NCBI GenBank assembly: GCA_012729785.1
Contig: JAAYCL010000045.1
Span: 1 to 42,047, forward strand
DNA length: 42,047 nucleotides
Reading direction: 5' to 3'
DNA from: Chlamydiota bacterium
GTDB lineage: Bacteria; Auribacterota; Tritonobacteria; UBA1439
A program made the translations under genes and the position numbers. Under the pieces are notes generated by a model. That model saw nothing but the letters and a program-made list of their open reading frames with translations. It searched no databases and was not told the origin of the DNA. Position 1 is the stretch's first letter. Each line of letters begins with the position of its first letter. Shown in pieces: positions 16,405 through 24,241 of this stretch.

Positions 16405-17535
16405 TCATCCGAGGGTTTTCCGGAAACGGAGCGACGCGAGGACGATGACGGCGAGACCGTAGACGAGCAGGGCCGCCATCTGCGGCCAAAGGATGCGGAT
16501 GCCGATCCCCTTCAGGAATATCCCCCGGAGGATGACCAGGTAGTAGCGCAGCGGGTTGAGGTAGGTGAGCCACCGGATGGCCGCCGGCATATTGGCGATC
16601 GGGTACATAAAGCCCGAGAGCAGGTTCGCGGGGAAGAAGAAGAGGAAGGTGGACATCATCGCCTCCTGCTGGGTCGAGGAGAGGGTCGATATGAAGAGCC
16701 CGACGCCGAGGATGGTCAGCAGGTAGATCAGGGTGCACAGGAGGAGGAGCGTCACGCTGCCGCGCATCGGCACGCTGAACCACCACGTCCCCACGACGGT
16801 GATGAGCAGCACCTCGACGAGCGCGATGACCGCGAACGGCACGAGCTTCCCGAGGATGAGCTCTATCGGCCTCAACGGACTCACGATGAGCTGCTCCATC
16901 GTGCCGATCTCCTTCTCGCGCACGATCGCCATCGAGGTCAAGATGAGCGTCATCACGGTGATCATCAGGCAGATCACGCCCGGGATGTAGTAATCCCTGG
17001 AGTCCAGGTTCGTGTTGAACCAGGAGCGGTCGCGCATCTCCACCGAGGGGTACGGCACGGCCCCGGCCGGCGATGCCGCGACGGCCGCCGCCAGCTCGCG
17101 CTCGTTGTAACGCGCGACGATCTGGTTCGCGTAGGAGAGTATGATCCCGGCCGTGTTCGAGTCCGACGCGTCGAGGACGAGCTGGAACTGCGCGCCGCGC
17201 CCCCCCCTGAGGTCGCGCCCGAATCCGCGGTCGAAGCGGAGGACCGCGCTCGCCCGCCCGCGGTCGATGAGCGCGTCCTGCTCGCGGTCGGAGAAGATGC
17301 GGTGGAGCGCGCTGAAGTAGTTCGAGGAGGTGAAATCGCGCACGAGGTCGCGGCTCTCCCTCGTGTTGTCGAGGTCGTAGACGGCGGTCGGGACGTGCCG
17401 GACGTCCGTGTTGGCCGCGTAGCCGAAGACGAGGACCTGGATCACCGGCGTCACGAAGATGGTGATGCGCATCCGCGGGTCGCGGAGGACCTGGATGAAC
17501 TCCTTGACGAGCATCGCCCGTATCCGCTCGAACAC
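16405..17535 (-). CDS. ABC-2 type permease (YbhR-like)
   Basis: 376 residues, last gene of the exporter operon. It has the YbhS/YbhR architecture: one N-terminal membrane helix (MRITIFVTPVIQVLVFGYA), a large periplasmic loop of about 140 residues (with FDASDSNTAG-like YDLDNTRESR and LDASDSNTAG), then five helices. The conserved cytosolic segment SMAIVREKEIGTMEQLIVSP before the third helix contacts the ATPase in this family. The C-terminus ends RFRKTLG. It starts 27 bp downstream of its paralogue, with which it should form a heterodimer. The substrate is unknown; relatives export drugs, cations or lipids together with HlyD and TolC partners. Confidence 0.92.
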   Translation of the reverse strand: MFERIRAMLVKEFIQVLRDPRMRITIFVTPVIQVLVFGYAANTDVRHVPTAVYDLDNTRESRDLVRDFTSSNYFSALHRIFSDREQDALIDRGRASAVLRFDRGFGRDLRGGRGAQFQLVLDASDSNTAGIILSYANQIVARYNERELAAAVAASPAGAVPYPSVEMRDRSWFNTNLDSRDYYIPGVICLMITVMTLILTSMAIVREKEIGTMEQLIVSPLRPIELILGKLVPFAVIALVEVLLITVVGTWWFSVPMRGSVTLLLLCTLIYLLTILGVGLFISTLSSTQQEAMMSTFLFFFPANLLSGFMYPIANMPAAIRWLTYLNPLRYYLVILRGIFLKGIGIRILWPQMAALLVYGLAVIVLASLRFRKTLG

Positions 17536-17562
17536 TTGCGCCTCCGCGTCCGTGGACCGCCC

Positions 17563-18693
17563 CTACGCGACCTTCTTCCTGAACGCGCTCCTCGCCACCG
17601 ACATCGCCGCCGCCGCGAACACCGCTAGGAGGATCGTCTGCAGCCAGAGCCCCCGCAGCCCGACGCCCTTCAGGTAGATGCAGCGCAGGACCACGATGTA
17701 GTAACGCGACGGGACGAAGTAGGTAATCCCCCGGATGAAGAACGGCATATTCCAGATCGGGTACAGGTATCCGGAGAGGAGGAAGGTCGGCATGAACGTC
17801 GTCAGGACCGCCATCTGGCTGGCGAAGAGCTGGTTCCGCGCGACGATCGAGATGAGGATCCCCTGCGCCAGGGCGCCGGCGAGGAAGAGCCCGCTCAGGG
17901 CGAAGAGGAGCGCGAGGCTCCCCCTCAGGGGCACGTCGAAGACGAACTCGGCCATCAACGCCGCCACGACGATGTTGACGTAGCCGATGAAGACGTACGG
18001 CAGGAACTTCCCGGCGACGAGCTCCCCGGCGCTGACGGGGGTGGCGATGAGCTGCTCCATCGTGCCCCGCTCCCACTCCCGCGCCACGGTGAGCGAGGTG
18101 AGCAGGGCCGAGATGATCATGATGATGACGGCCATCAGCCCGGGGATGATGAAGATCCTGCTCTCGAAGTTGGGGTTGAACCAGGGCCGCGGCCTGAAGT
18201 CGACGGCTGCCGGGAGCGCGCCGCCCGAGCGCGCGAGGGCGTCGACGAGCAGCTCCCGGTTGTAGCGCTCCACGACGCTCGAGACGTAGCCCCGCACGAT
18301 GGTGGCGGTGTTCGAGTCGCTCCCGTCGATGAGGAATTGGACGGGGGCCCGCCGGTCCGCCTCGACGGCCTGCGAGAAGTCCTTCGGGATGACCATCGCG
18401 AAGTACGCGTCGCCGTGGTCGATCGCCCGGAGGAGGGCGGGGTAGTTGTCGTGGAAGCCGGCCATCCGGAAGTAGCGCGAGTCCCTGAAGCCGAGCAGGA
18501 AATCCCTGGCGACCTGCGAGTTGTCCCGGTCCCACACGACCATCGGCACGTCGTCCACGTCGAGCGTCAGGGCGTAGCCGAAGAGGACGAGGAGCATCAC
18601 CGGGATGCCGATCGCCATCGCCAGGCTCCGCGGGTCGCGCAGGATCTGGATGAACTCCTTGCGCGAGATCGCCCGCACCCTCCTGAGGTTCAC
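17563..18693 (-). CDS. ABC-2 type permease (YbhS-like)
   Basis: 376 residues, the same length as its downstream paralogue and alignable throughout: ISRKEFIQILRDPRSLAMAI, a periplasmic domain with FLIDGSDSNTATI, SLTVAREWERGTMEQLIATP and a C-terminal set of five helices ending FRKKVA. The GTG at 18691-18693 is the start: AGGAGG lies upstream, and the codon overlaps the stop of the ATPase gene (GTGA). An open frame reaching further upstream to 19833 only mirrors the ATPase gene. With the downstream permease it forms the membrane channel of the exporter. Confidence 0.92.
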   Translation of the reverse strand: MNLRRVRAISRKEFIQILRDPRSLAMAIGIPVMLLVLFGYALTLDVDDVPMVVWDRDNSQVARDFLLGFRDSRYFRMAGFHDNYPALLRAIDHGDAYFAMVIPKDFSQAVEADRRAPVQFLIDGSDSNTATIVRGYVSSVVERYNRELLVDALARSGGALPAAVDFRPRPWFNPNFESRIFIIPGLMAVIIMIISALLTSLTVAREWERGTMEQLIATPVSAGELVAGKFLPYVFIGYVNIVVAALMAEFVFDVPLRGSLALLFALSGLFLAGALAQGILISIVARNQLFASQMAVLTTFMPTFLLSGYLYPIWNMPFFIRGITYFVPSRYYIVVLRCIYLKGVGLRGLWLQTILLAVFAAAAMSVARSAFRKKVA

Positions 18694-19652
18694 GCGCCCC
18701 TCCTGTCCTCGCCCTGCTCGGCGTCGTAGCGCTCGATGAGGGAGACGAAGACATCCTCGAGCGAGGGGACTATCGTGCGCACCGAGGCGCCGCCCACCCC
18801 CGCGGCCGCGAAGAGCGCCTCGATGCGCGGCCCGACCAGTCCGGCGTCGTCGGCCACCGCGTGTATGCCCGAGCCGAAGAGGGCGGTCTCCTTGACCCCG
18901 TCGACGCCCTTGATGCGCACGGCCCACTCCTCCGCCTCGGGGACGGCGATCTCCATCACGTCGTCCTCCATACATCGCGTCTTCATCTCGTCCGGCGTCC
19001 CCATCGCGATGAGGGAGCCGCGGTAGATGAGCGCCATCCGGTCGCAGTTCTCCGCCTCGTCCATATAGTGGGTCGTGACGAAGACCGTCACCCCGTCGGC
19101 GGCCATCGCCTTGATCGTCCCCCAGAAACTCGCCCGCGTGATCGGGTCCACCCCCGAGGTGGGCTCGTCGAGGAAGATGATGCGGGGGCGGTGGATGATG
19201 GCGCAGCCGAGCGCCAGCCGCTGCTTCCAGCCGCCCGAGAGGTGCCGGGTGAGCCGCGTCCTGAACTCCTCGATGCCCGCCGTCCTGACGATCTCCTCGG
19301 CGCGCGCCGCCTTCTCCGCCGGGGGGATGCGGTAGATGCCGCTGTAGAAGTCGATGTTCTCGTCGACGGTGAGGTCGTCGTAGAGGGAGAACTTCTGGGA
19401 CATATAGCCGATGTGCTGCTTGATGCGCCGCTGCTCCTTGAAGATGTCGAAGCCCGCCACCGTCCCCGCGCCCGCGGTGGGCGGGAGGATGCCGCAGAGC
19501 ATCCGGATGGTGGTGGACTTCCCCGCGCCGTTGGGGCCGAGGAAGCCGAAGATCTCGCCGCTCCGCACCTGGAAGTTGACGCGGTTGACGGCGACGAAGG
19601 AGCCGAACCTCTTCTCTAGGTCGCGCACCTCGACGGCGACGGCGGCGGTCAT
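18690..19652 (-). CDS. ABC transporter ATP-binding protein (second half of a YbhF-like pair)
   Basis: 320 residues. All ATPase motifs are present: Walker A GPNGAGKST, signature LSGGWKQRLALG (W for the usual Q), Walker B IIFLDEPTSGVDP and an intact H-loop TTHYMDEAENC. A C-terminal extension of about 90 residues ends LEDVFVSLIERYDAEQG, as in drug/lipid exporters. E. coli YbhF carries two such domains in one chain; here they are two genes, and this one matches the C-terminal half. The ATG at 19652 is used; the frame is open further upstream, but only through a repeat tract (19678-19705), so a longer protein is unlikely. No good ribosome site is visible. Confidence 0.92.
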   Translation of the reverse strand: MTAAVAVEVRDLEKRFGSFVAVNRVNFQVRSGEIFGFLGPNGAGKSTTIRMLCGILPPTAGAGTVAGFDIFKEQRRIKQHIGYMSQKFSLYDDLTVDENIDFYSGIYRIPPAEKAARAEEIVRTAGIEEFRTRLTRHLSGGWKQRLALGCAIIHRPRIIFLDEPTSGVDPITRASFWGTIKAMAADGVTVFVTTHYMDEAENCDRMALIYRGSLIAMGTPDEMKTRCMEDDVMEIAVPEAEEWAVRIKGVDGVKETALFGSGIHAVADDAGLVGPRIEALFAAAGVGGASVRTIVPSLEDVFVSLIERYDAEQGEDRRGA

Positions 19653-19677
19653 AGTGGGCACCCGGGTGGGCCGTCGT

Positions 19678-19867
19678 AATCCCAAATCCCGAATCCCAAA
19701 TCCCACAAGATCGGATTCCGGAGCGTACTGGCTCCGCCCGTGGCCCTTGCTCGCGCATCGCTATGTCGGGGCGTGGGCTGCGGAATGTGGGATCTTGAAT
19801 CCACCCGCCCTCCGCGGCGCCGGCGGTGCACATCTCTTTGGGATTTGGGATTCGGGATTCGGGATTT
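19678..19867. repeat. Inverted pair of heptameric repeat tracts between the two ATPase genes
   Basis: The left tract (19678-19705) is four heptamers of the type AATCCCA/AATCCCG. The right tract (19837-19867) is the reverse complement (TGGGATT/CGGGATT), with 27 of 28 positions matching. They enclose about 130 bp without a gene. The right tract begins exactly at the stop codon of the upstream ATPase. The arrangement resembles a small non-autonomous element or a recombination product of a dispersed heptamer repeat. RNA from the operon would fold it into a long hairpin. Confidence 0.75.
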
Positions 19868-20595
19868 CATCCGGCCTGCTCGCCGATGATCCGCACGAAT
19901 GCATCCTCGAGCGTCGGGACTCCGCACTCGCGCTTGATCGCGTCGGGAAAGTCGCAGCGGAGGAGCCGGCCCTTGTGGATGAGGCCGACCCGCCGGCACC
20001 GCTCCGCCTCGTCGAGGTAGGAGGTGGAGAAGAGGATGCTCACCCGATCCCTGACGAGGCCGTAGAGGATCTGCCAGAAATCGCGCCGGGAGACCGGGTC
20101 GACGCCGTTCGTCGGCTCGTCGAGGAAGAGCACCCTCGGCGTGTGGATGAGTGCGCAGGCGAGACCGAGCTTCTGCTTCATCCCCCCCGAGAGCTTGCCC
20201 GCCAGCCGCTTCCTGAACGGGGCGAGGCCGCTGAACCCCAGCAGCCGCTCGACCTTCTCCGCCCGCTCCCGGCGGGGGACACAGTACACCTCGGCGTAGA
20301 AGTCGATGTTCTCCATCACGGTCAGGTCCTCGTAGAGCCCGAACCGCTGGGACATATAGGCGATATCCGCCTTCAGCGCCTCCGCATCGCGGCTGACGTG
20401 CCGGCCGCAGATCCACCCGTCGCCGGCGGTCGGGTCGAGGATGCCGGTGAGGAGCCGCATCGTGGTGGTTTTCCCCGCGCCGTCGGGGCCGACGAGGCCG
20501 AATATCTCGCCCTCCTCGACGGAGAAGGTCAGGTCGTCGACGACGACGGTGTCGCCGAACCTGCGTGTCAGGCCGCGGACGGTGATGGGATGCAC
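19867..20595 (-). CDS. ABC transporter ATP-binding protein (first half of a YbhF-like pair)
   Basis: 242 residues. Walker A reads GPDGAGKTTTMRLLTG, where GPDG is characteristic of the YbhF N-terminal domain. The signature is LSGGMKQKLGLA and Walker B VLFLDEPTNGVDP. The H-loop reads FSTSYLDEAERC, with Ser-Tyr where His is expected, so this ATP site may be degenerate and the pair asymmetric, as in other two-domain exporters. The protein lacks the long C-terminal extension of its partner but ends with the same LEDAFVRIIGE motif. No in-frame ATG fits; GTG at 20593-20595 gives the expected N-terminus (PITVRGLTRRFGD). It lies 75 bp after hlyD. Confidence 0.88.
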   Translation of the reverse strand: MHPITVRGLTRRFGDTVVVDDLTFSVEEGEIFGLVGPDGAGKTTTMRLLTGILDPTAGDGWICGRHVSRDAEALKADIAYMSQRFGLYEDLTVMENIDFYAEVYCVPRRERAEKVERLLGFSGLAPFRKRLAGKLSGGMKQKLGLACALIHTPRVLFLDEPTNGVDPVSRRDFWQILYGLVRDRVSILFSTSYLDEAERCRRVGLIHKGRLLRCDFPDAIKRECGVPTLEDAFVRIIGEQAG

Positions 20596-20669
20596 GTTCG
20601 ATCCATGGTCGATGGCTCGGGGGCCATGGCGGGCCGACGGCGCGGGAACGGCCGGCCGCGGATCGAGGA

Positions 20670-21554
20670 CTAGTCGATCCTGATGTAGGCGTCCGCCGGC
20701 ATCCCCGGCTTGAGTTCGAGACTCTTGTTGTCCACCCGCACCTTGATGCGGTAGACCAGCTTGACGCGCTCCGTCGTGGTCTGGATGTATTTCGGGGTGA
20801 ACTCCGCCTCCTGGGAGATGAAGGAGACCCGTCCCGGGTACCGCTTCCCGCGGAACGTGTCGGTCTCGACGTGCGCCTCCTGGTTCAGCTTCACCCTGCC
20901 GAGGTCGGTCTCGTTCACGTACGCCGTGAGCCAGAGGTTGTTCAGGTCGATCGAGGTGAACACCGGCGCCCCGGGCTGGACCACCTCCCCCGGCAGGGCG
21001 CTCTTCAGCAGCACGAAGCCGTTCAGCGGCGAATCTAGGTTCGCGTAGCCGAGCCGGGTCTCTTCGAGCGCGAGCTGCGCCTTGAGCTGCGCGACGTTCG
21101 CCCGCGTCGAGTCGGCCTTGGTTTTGGCCTCGTCCCGCTTTTGGGCCGATACGGCGCCCGCCTGGAACAAATTCTCGAGACGCGCGTAGTCGACATCGGC
21201 GAGCTCCGCCCGGTACTGTTCCGCCCGGAGCGACGCCGCCGCCTCGTCCCGGATCTTCGAGAGCTCGTCGGTGTCGAGCCGCGCGACGATGTCGCCCCGC
21301 GAGATCACGCGCCCCTCGTCCGTCAAAAGCTCGACGATCCTCCCGCCGACCCTGAACGAGATGCGCACATTGTCGCCCTCGATGGTGCCCGAGACCTTGA
21401 GCGTCCCCGCGCGGATCCGCTCCGCGCGCCGGACGATGCAGACGAGCGCGACGACCGCACATACGACCGCGACGACGGCTGCGGCCGCCACGCGGCGATG
21501 CGCCCGCGCGAAGGCGGCGGCGTCCCTGAGCAGCTTCAGCATCCTGTCGCGCAT
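20670..21554 (-). CDS. HlyD-family periplasmic adaptor (YbhG-like)
   Basis: 294 residues. One N-terminal membrane anchor (VAAAAVVAVVCAVVALVCIV) is followed by the barrel-sandwich start SGTIEGDNVRISFRVGGRIV, a short coiled-coil hairpin (about 95-165), the second lipoyl half (LDSPLNGFVLLKSALPGEVV) and a beta-barrel domain ending GMPADAYIRID. It should bridge the two inner-membrane permeases to the TolC protein encoded directly upstream. The ATG at 21554 follows GAGGAGGG at seven bases. Spacing of 40 bp to tolC and 75 bp to the ATPase gene indicates one operon. Confidence 0.93.
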   Translation of the reverse strand: MRDRMLKLLRDAAAFARAHRRVAAAAVVAVVCAVVALVCIVRRAERIRAGTLKVSGTIEGDNVRISFRVGGRIVELLTDEGRVISRGDIVARLDTDELSKIRDEAAASLRAEQYRAELADVDYARLENLFQAGAVSAQKRDEAKTKADSTRANVAQLKAQLALEETRLGYANLDSPLNGFVLLKSALPGEVVQPGAPVFTSIDLNNLWLTAYVNETDLGRVKLNQEAHVETDTFRGKRYPGRVSFISQEAEFTPKYIQTTTERVKLVYRIKVRVDNKSLELKPGMPADAYIRID

Positions 21555-21593
21555 TCGATCCCTCCTCGGTCCGCTGTCCGCCCCGCCTCGCGC

Positions 21594-22949
21594 CTACGGT
21601 CCCGCCGCGCTCTCCCCCATCGCCCTGTCAAGGGCGGCGCGCGCCATCAGGTACTCGTAGATCCCCGAGGCGTAGTACTGCTGCGCCTGGCTCAGGGAGA
21701 CGAGCGAGTCCAGGACGTCGAGGTTGGTTCCGACGCCGTTGTCGTACGCCACCTCGGAGATCCGCAGCGCCTCCCGGGCCTCGTCGACGTTGTCGCGCTG
21801 CGACTCGATGATCGCCGAGGCCTGGCGCAGATCGAGGCAGGCGCGCCGCACGGCGACCGCCGTTTCCTCCTCCGTGTTCTCCCTGGAGAGGCCCGCCCGC
21901 GCGTACCGGGCCCACGCCGCGTCCACCCTCGACTTCGTGTAGAAACCGTCGAAGATCGGCACGCCCACGGTCACCCCCGCATTCCAGAGGTTATGTTGGG
22001 AGTTGAACAGGTCCCCGGCCTTGTCGGACTGGAAGAAGGTGTCCAGGACGGCGTCGACCCGGGGCAGGCGCGTCGCCCGTGCCTGCCGGATCGCCCACGC
22101 CTCCATATCCACCCCGAGCGCCTTGAGGACCATCTCGGGCCTGCGGGCCAGCGCCCGGGCGAGGAACCTCTCCTCGTCGATGGCGATCGAGGCGTGCTCG
22201 AGCCGCCCCGTCAGGACGACGCGGTCCCCCATCCGGAGACTGAGGAGTTTTTTCAGGTCCGCGTCGGTCAGATCGACGCTGTTCCGCGCCGTGACGACCT
22301 GGGGGAGGAGCAGGGAGACGTGGACCTTCGACTGGAGCAGATCGAACCGCGAGGAGGTGCCCTGTTCAAACTTGCGTGCCACGACCGCATAGTGCGCCTG
22401 CGCCTGGGCGAGGAGGTTTTCGGCGATGCAGACGTTCTCGTGGGCGAGGAGGAGGCCGTGGTAGAGCCGTTTCGCCTCGAACTCCACGTCGAGTTTCAGC
22501 GCCCGCAGCGTCTCCTCCCGGACCCGTATCTCCAGATCGGCCTTCTTCAAAGCGGCATAGTCCCCCCCGCCGCGGTAGATCGACTGGGCGACCGTGCCAC
22601 CCGCCCGGAGGGTGTTCTTGTAGCCGGTGAAGACCCCGATATCCTTGTCGGAGTCGGCCGCAAACGAAGCGTCCCCGTTTTCGAAAAGCGTCGCGCTGTT
22701 GCGGGTGTAGCCCCCGTCGATGTCCAGACGCGGGAGGAACGGGGTCACGGCGCCGAGCCGGTCGGCCCGGGCAGCCCGGATCTCCTTGGCCTGCATCTGG
22801 AGTTCCTTGTTGTTCAGGTGGGCGCGCTCGATCGTCTCGCGGAGGGACAGCGAGAGCGACGCCGGGAGGGTGGACTCCGCCGCCCGGCAGGGGATGCCCG
22901 CCGCGGACAGGAAGGTCAGCGCGACGACAGCCGTATTCGCGGCCCTCAT
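21594..22949 (-). CDS. TolC-family outer-membrane efflux protein
   Basis: 451 residues. A signal peptide (to about residue 24, CRAAES) is followed by the tandem TolC repeat, each half giving two beta strands and two long helices. Recognisable pieces are LSLRETIERAHLNNKELQMQ, AVTPFLPRLDIDGGYTRNSA, RGGGDYAALKKADLEIRVRE and GVTVGVPIFDGFYTKSRVDA and VAYDNGVGTNLDVLDSLVSL. It forms a trimeric channel through the outer membrane, fed by the HlyD-like adaptor. The ATG overlaps the stop of the acyltransferase-like gene upstream (ATGA), with GGAGAGGAG directly before it. Its presence shows that the host is a diderm. Confidence 0.93.
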   Translation of the reverse strand: MRAANTAVVALTFLSAAGIPCRAAESTLPASLSLSLRETIERAHLNNKELQMQAKEIRAARADRLGAVTPFLPRLDIDGGYTRNSATLFENGDASFAADSDKDIGVFTGYKNTLRAGGTVAQSIYRGGGDYAALKKADLEIRVREETLRALKLDVEFEAKRLYHGLLLAHENVCIAENLLAQAQAHYAVVARKFEQGTSSRFDLLQSKVHVSLLLPQVVTARNSVDLTDADLKKLLSLRMGDRVVLTGRLEHASIAIDEERFLARALARRPEMVLKALGVDMEAWAIRQARATRLPRVDAVLDTFFQSDKAGDLFNSQHNLWNAGVTVGVPIFDGFYTKSRVDAAWARYARAGLSRENTEEETAVAVRRACLDLRQASAIIESQRDNVDEAREALRISEVAYDNGVGTNLDVLDSLVSLSQAQQYYASGIYEYLMARAALDRAMGESAAGP

Positions 22950-24070
22950 CTCCTCTCCGCCCGCCGGGCGACGCCGGCCGCCCCTGCCACCGCCATCCTG
23001 TAGAGCAGACCGGCGGTCGGGTTCCGGTGCCGGATGTACAGGTTGAGCGGCATGAGCGTCCCCCCGAGGCGCAGCTTCGGGCCGTAGCCGTTCTGCCCGG
23101 TCTGGTAGCGCCGCACGCCGTGCTCGAGACACCATTCGATATTGCAGAACCATGATACGAAGTAGAGGTTGTGCAGGCGGGAGATCTCGTAGTCGAAGCC
23201 GATGTACTTGTCGAGGAGCAGGTCCTTGTGGACGAGGCAGAGATTGAAGGCGGCGAGCCTCCCGTCCGCGCGGTAGAGGAAGAAGAGGAGGCGCGGCTTC
23301 ATCTGGGCTCCCGCGTGGAGGAAGAACTCCTTCGTCAGCCGGCCGAAACGCGCGCCGCCGGCCCCGCAGGTGTTCATGTAGAGGCGATGCACCTCGTCCG
23401 CGATCGGGGCGACATCGTCCGCGATCTCGACCCGCACGCGCGCCTCGGCGAGCGCCTTCCGGACCTTCCGGCGGACATCCTTCCGCGTCGAACGGGAGAG
23501 GGCGCGCAGGTACCCGTCGAAGGTGGGGCTCTGAAGGTCGGTGACGACGGTGGGCAGACCGCGCACCTTCGCGAACCCGCGACGCCGCAGCGGTTCGAGG
23601 AGCACGGAGTCGCACTCCCTGAAGTCCTTGAAGACGATGCACGGGAGATTGCGCGCCCGGGAGAAGCCGTCCAGGGCGCGGAGGAGCTCCTCGACGAGGG
23701 CGCCGGGGTCGTCCGCGCCGGGCCGCACGCCGATAACGCCATACTCGCTGAACGGCGATCCGCAGTAGAGCGTCCGCGTGGAGAGAATGCGCGGGAACGC
23801 CTTGCGGAGGCGGCGGAGGAGACGCCCGGCGACGCCGTGGAACCCGGCCTCGAGGGGACAGTCGGAGACGAAGAGCGGCGCGATGAGGAGCACGCGGCTT
23901 CGGTCGAAGATCGCCGCGTAGAAAAAGGAGAAGCCGGGGGGGTTCGAGAGTTCGAGGGTGCGGTAGAAGTCGTACCCCTCCGGGATGTCGCCGAAAACGG
24001 CATCCCACTCGAGGCGCGGGATCCTCTCGACCGAGTCCACGATCTCGTAGCTGAGGGTCCGGGGTTCCAT
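22946..24070 (-). CDS. FemAB/BioF2-like GNAT-fold acyltransferase
   Basis: 374 residues. It belongs to the acetyltransferase_6/FemAB-like group with two GNAT folds. The second fold has the typical FDGYLRALSRSTRKDVRRKV motif (S.S.RK..RK...), then YRADGRLAAFNLCLVHKDLL, YIGFDYEISRLHNLYFVSW and a final LGGTLMPLNLYIRHRN. Relatives transfer amino acids or acyl groups onto peptidoglycan, lipids or exopolysaccharide. It is the first gene of the exporter operon and overlaps tolC, so it may modify the exported substrate or the envelope. ATG at 24070 is used, although no ribosome site is visible. A promoter candidate lies 16-43 bp upstream, so the message would have a very short leader. Confidence 0.8.
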   Translation of the reverse strand: MEPRTLSYEIVDSVERIPRLEWDAVFGDIPEGYDFYRTLELSNPPGFSFFYAAIFDRSRVLLIAPLFVSDCPLEAGFHGVAGRLLRRLRKAFPRILSTRTLYCGSPFSEYGVIGVRPGADDPGALVEELLRALDGFSRARNLPCIVFKDFRECDSVLLEPLRRRGFAKVRGLPTVVTDLQSPTFDGYLRALSRSTRKDVRRKVRKALAEARVRVEIADDVAPIADEVHRLYMNTCGAGGARFGRLTKEFFLHAGAQMKPRLLFFLYRADGRLAAFNLCLVHKDLLLDKYIGFDYEISRLHNLYFVSWFCNIEWCLEHGVRRYQTGQNGYGPKLRLGGTLMPLNLYIRHRNPTAGLLYRMAVAGAAGVARRAERR

Positions 24071-24085
24071 AGCGGAATGTGCCGT

Positions 24086-24113
24086 AGTATAGCACAACCA
24101 GGCGCGGGCGAAA
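24086..24113 (-). promoter_or_regulatory. Candidate promoter of the exporter operon
   Basis: On the minus strand, TTTCGC (24113-24108) and TATACT (24091-24086) are 16 bp apart, with TGC before the -10. The predicted start lies within 10 bp of the ATG at 24070, which would explain why that gene shows no ribosome site. Confidence 0.45.
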
Positions 24114-24241
24114 CCCGGCATTGTACGCCCCCCCGCGCCCGCCGAGGGGGCGATTGAGGTTGCGTCCGGGGATAGGCGGGGGTACACTGTGGCCGGATCG
24201 CGGTTCGTACCGACGCGGGAACCAATGGGGCTGAAAGCGCA

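Noticed and set aside
15620-18754. A 1044-residue minus-strand frame across the lipoprotein and exporter genes
   Set aside because: It is a shadow frame of low-complexity Arg/Pro/Ala sequence crossing several well-supported genes in other frames.
17563-19833. A 756-residue protein fusing an N-terminal extension to the upstream permease
   Set aside because: The first half is an out-of-frame reading of the ATPase gene and repeat tract; the GTG at 18693 has a ribosome site and overlaps the ATPase stop.
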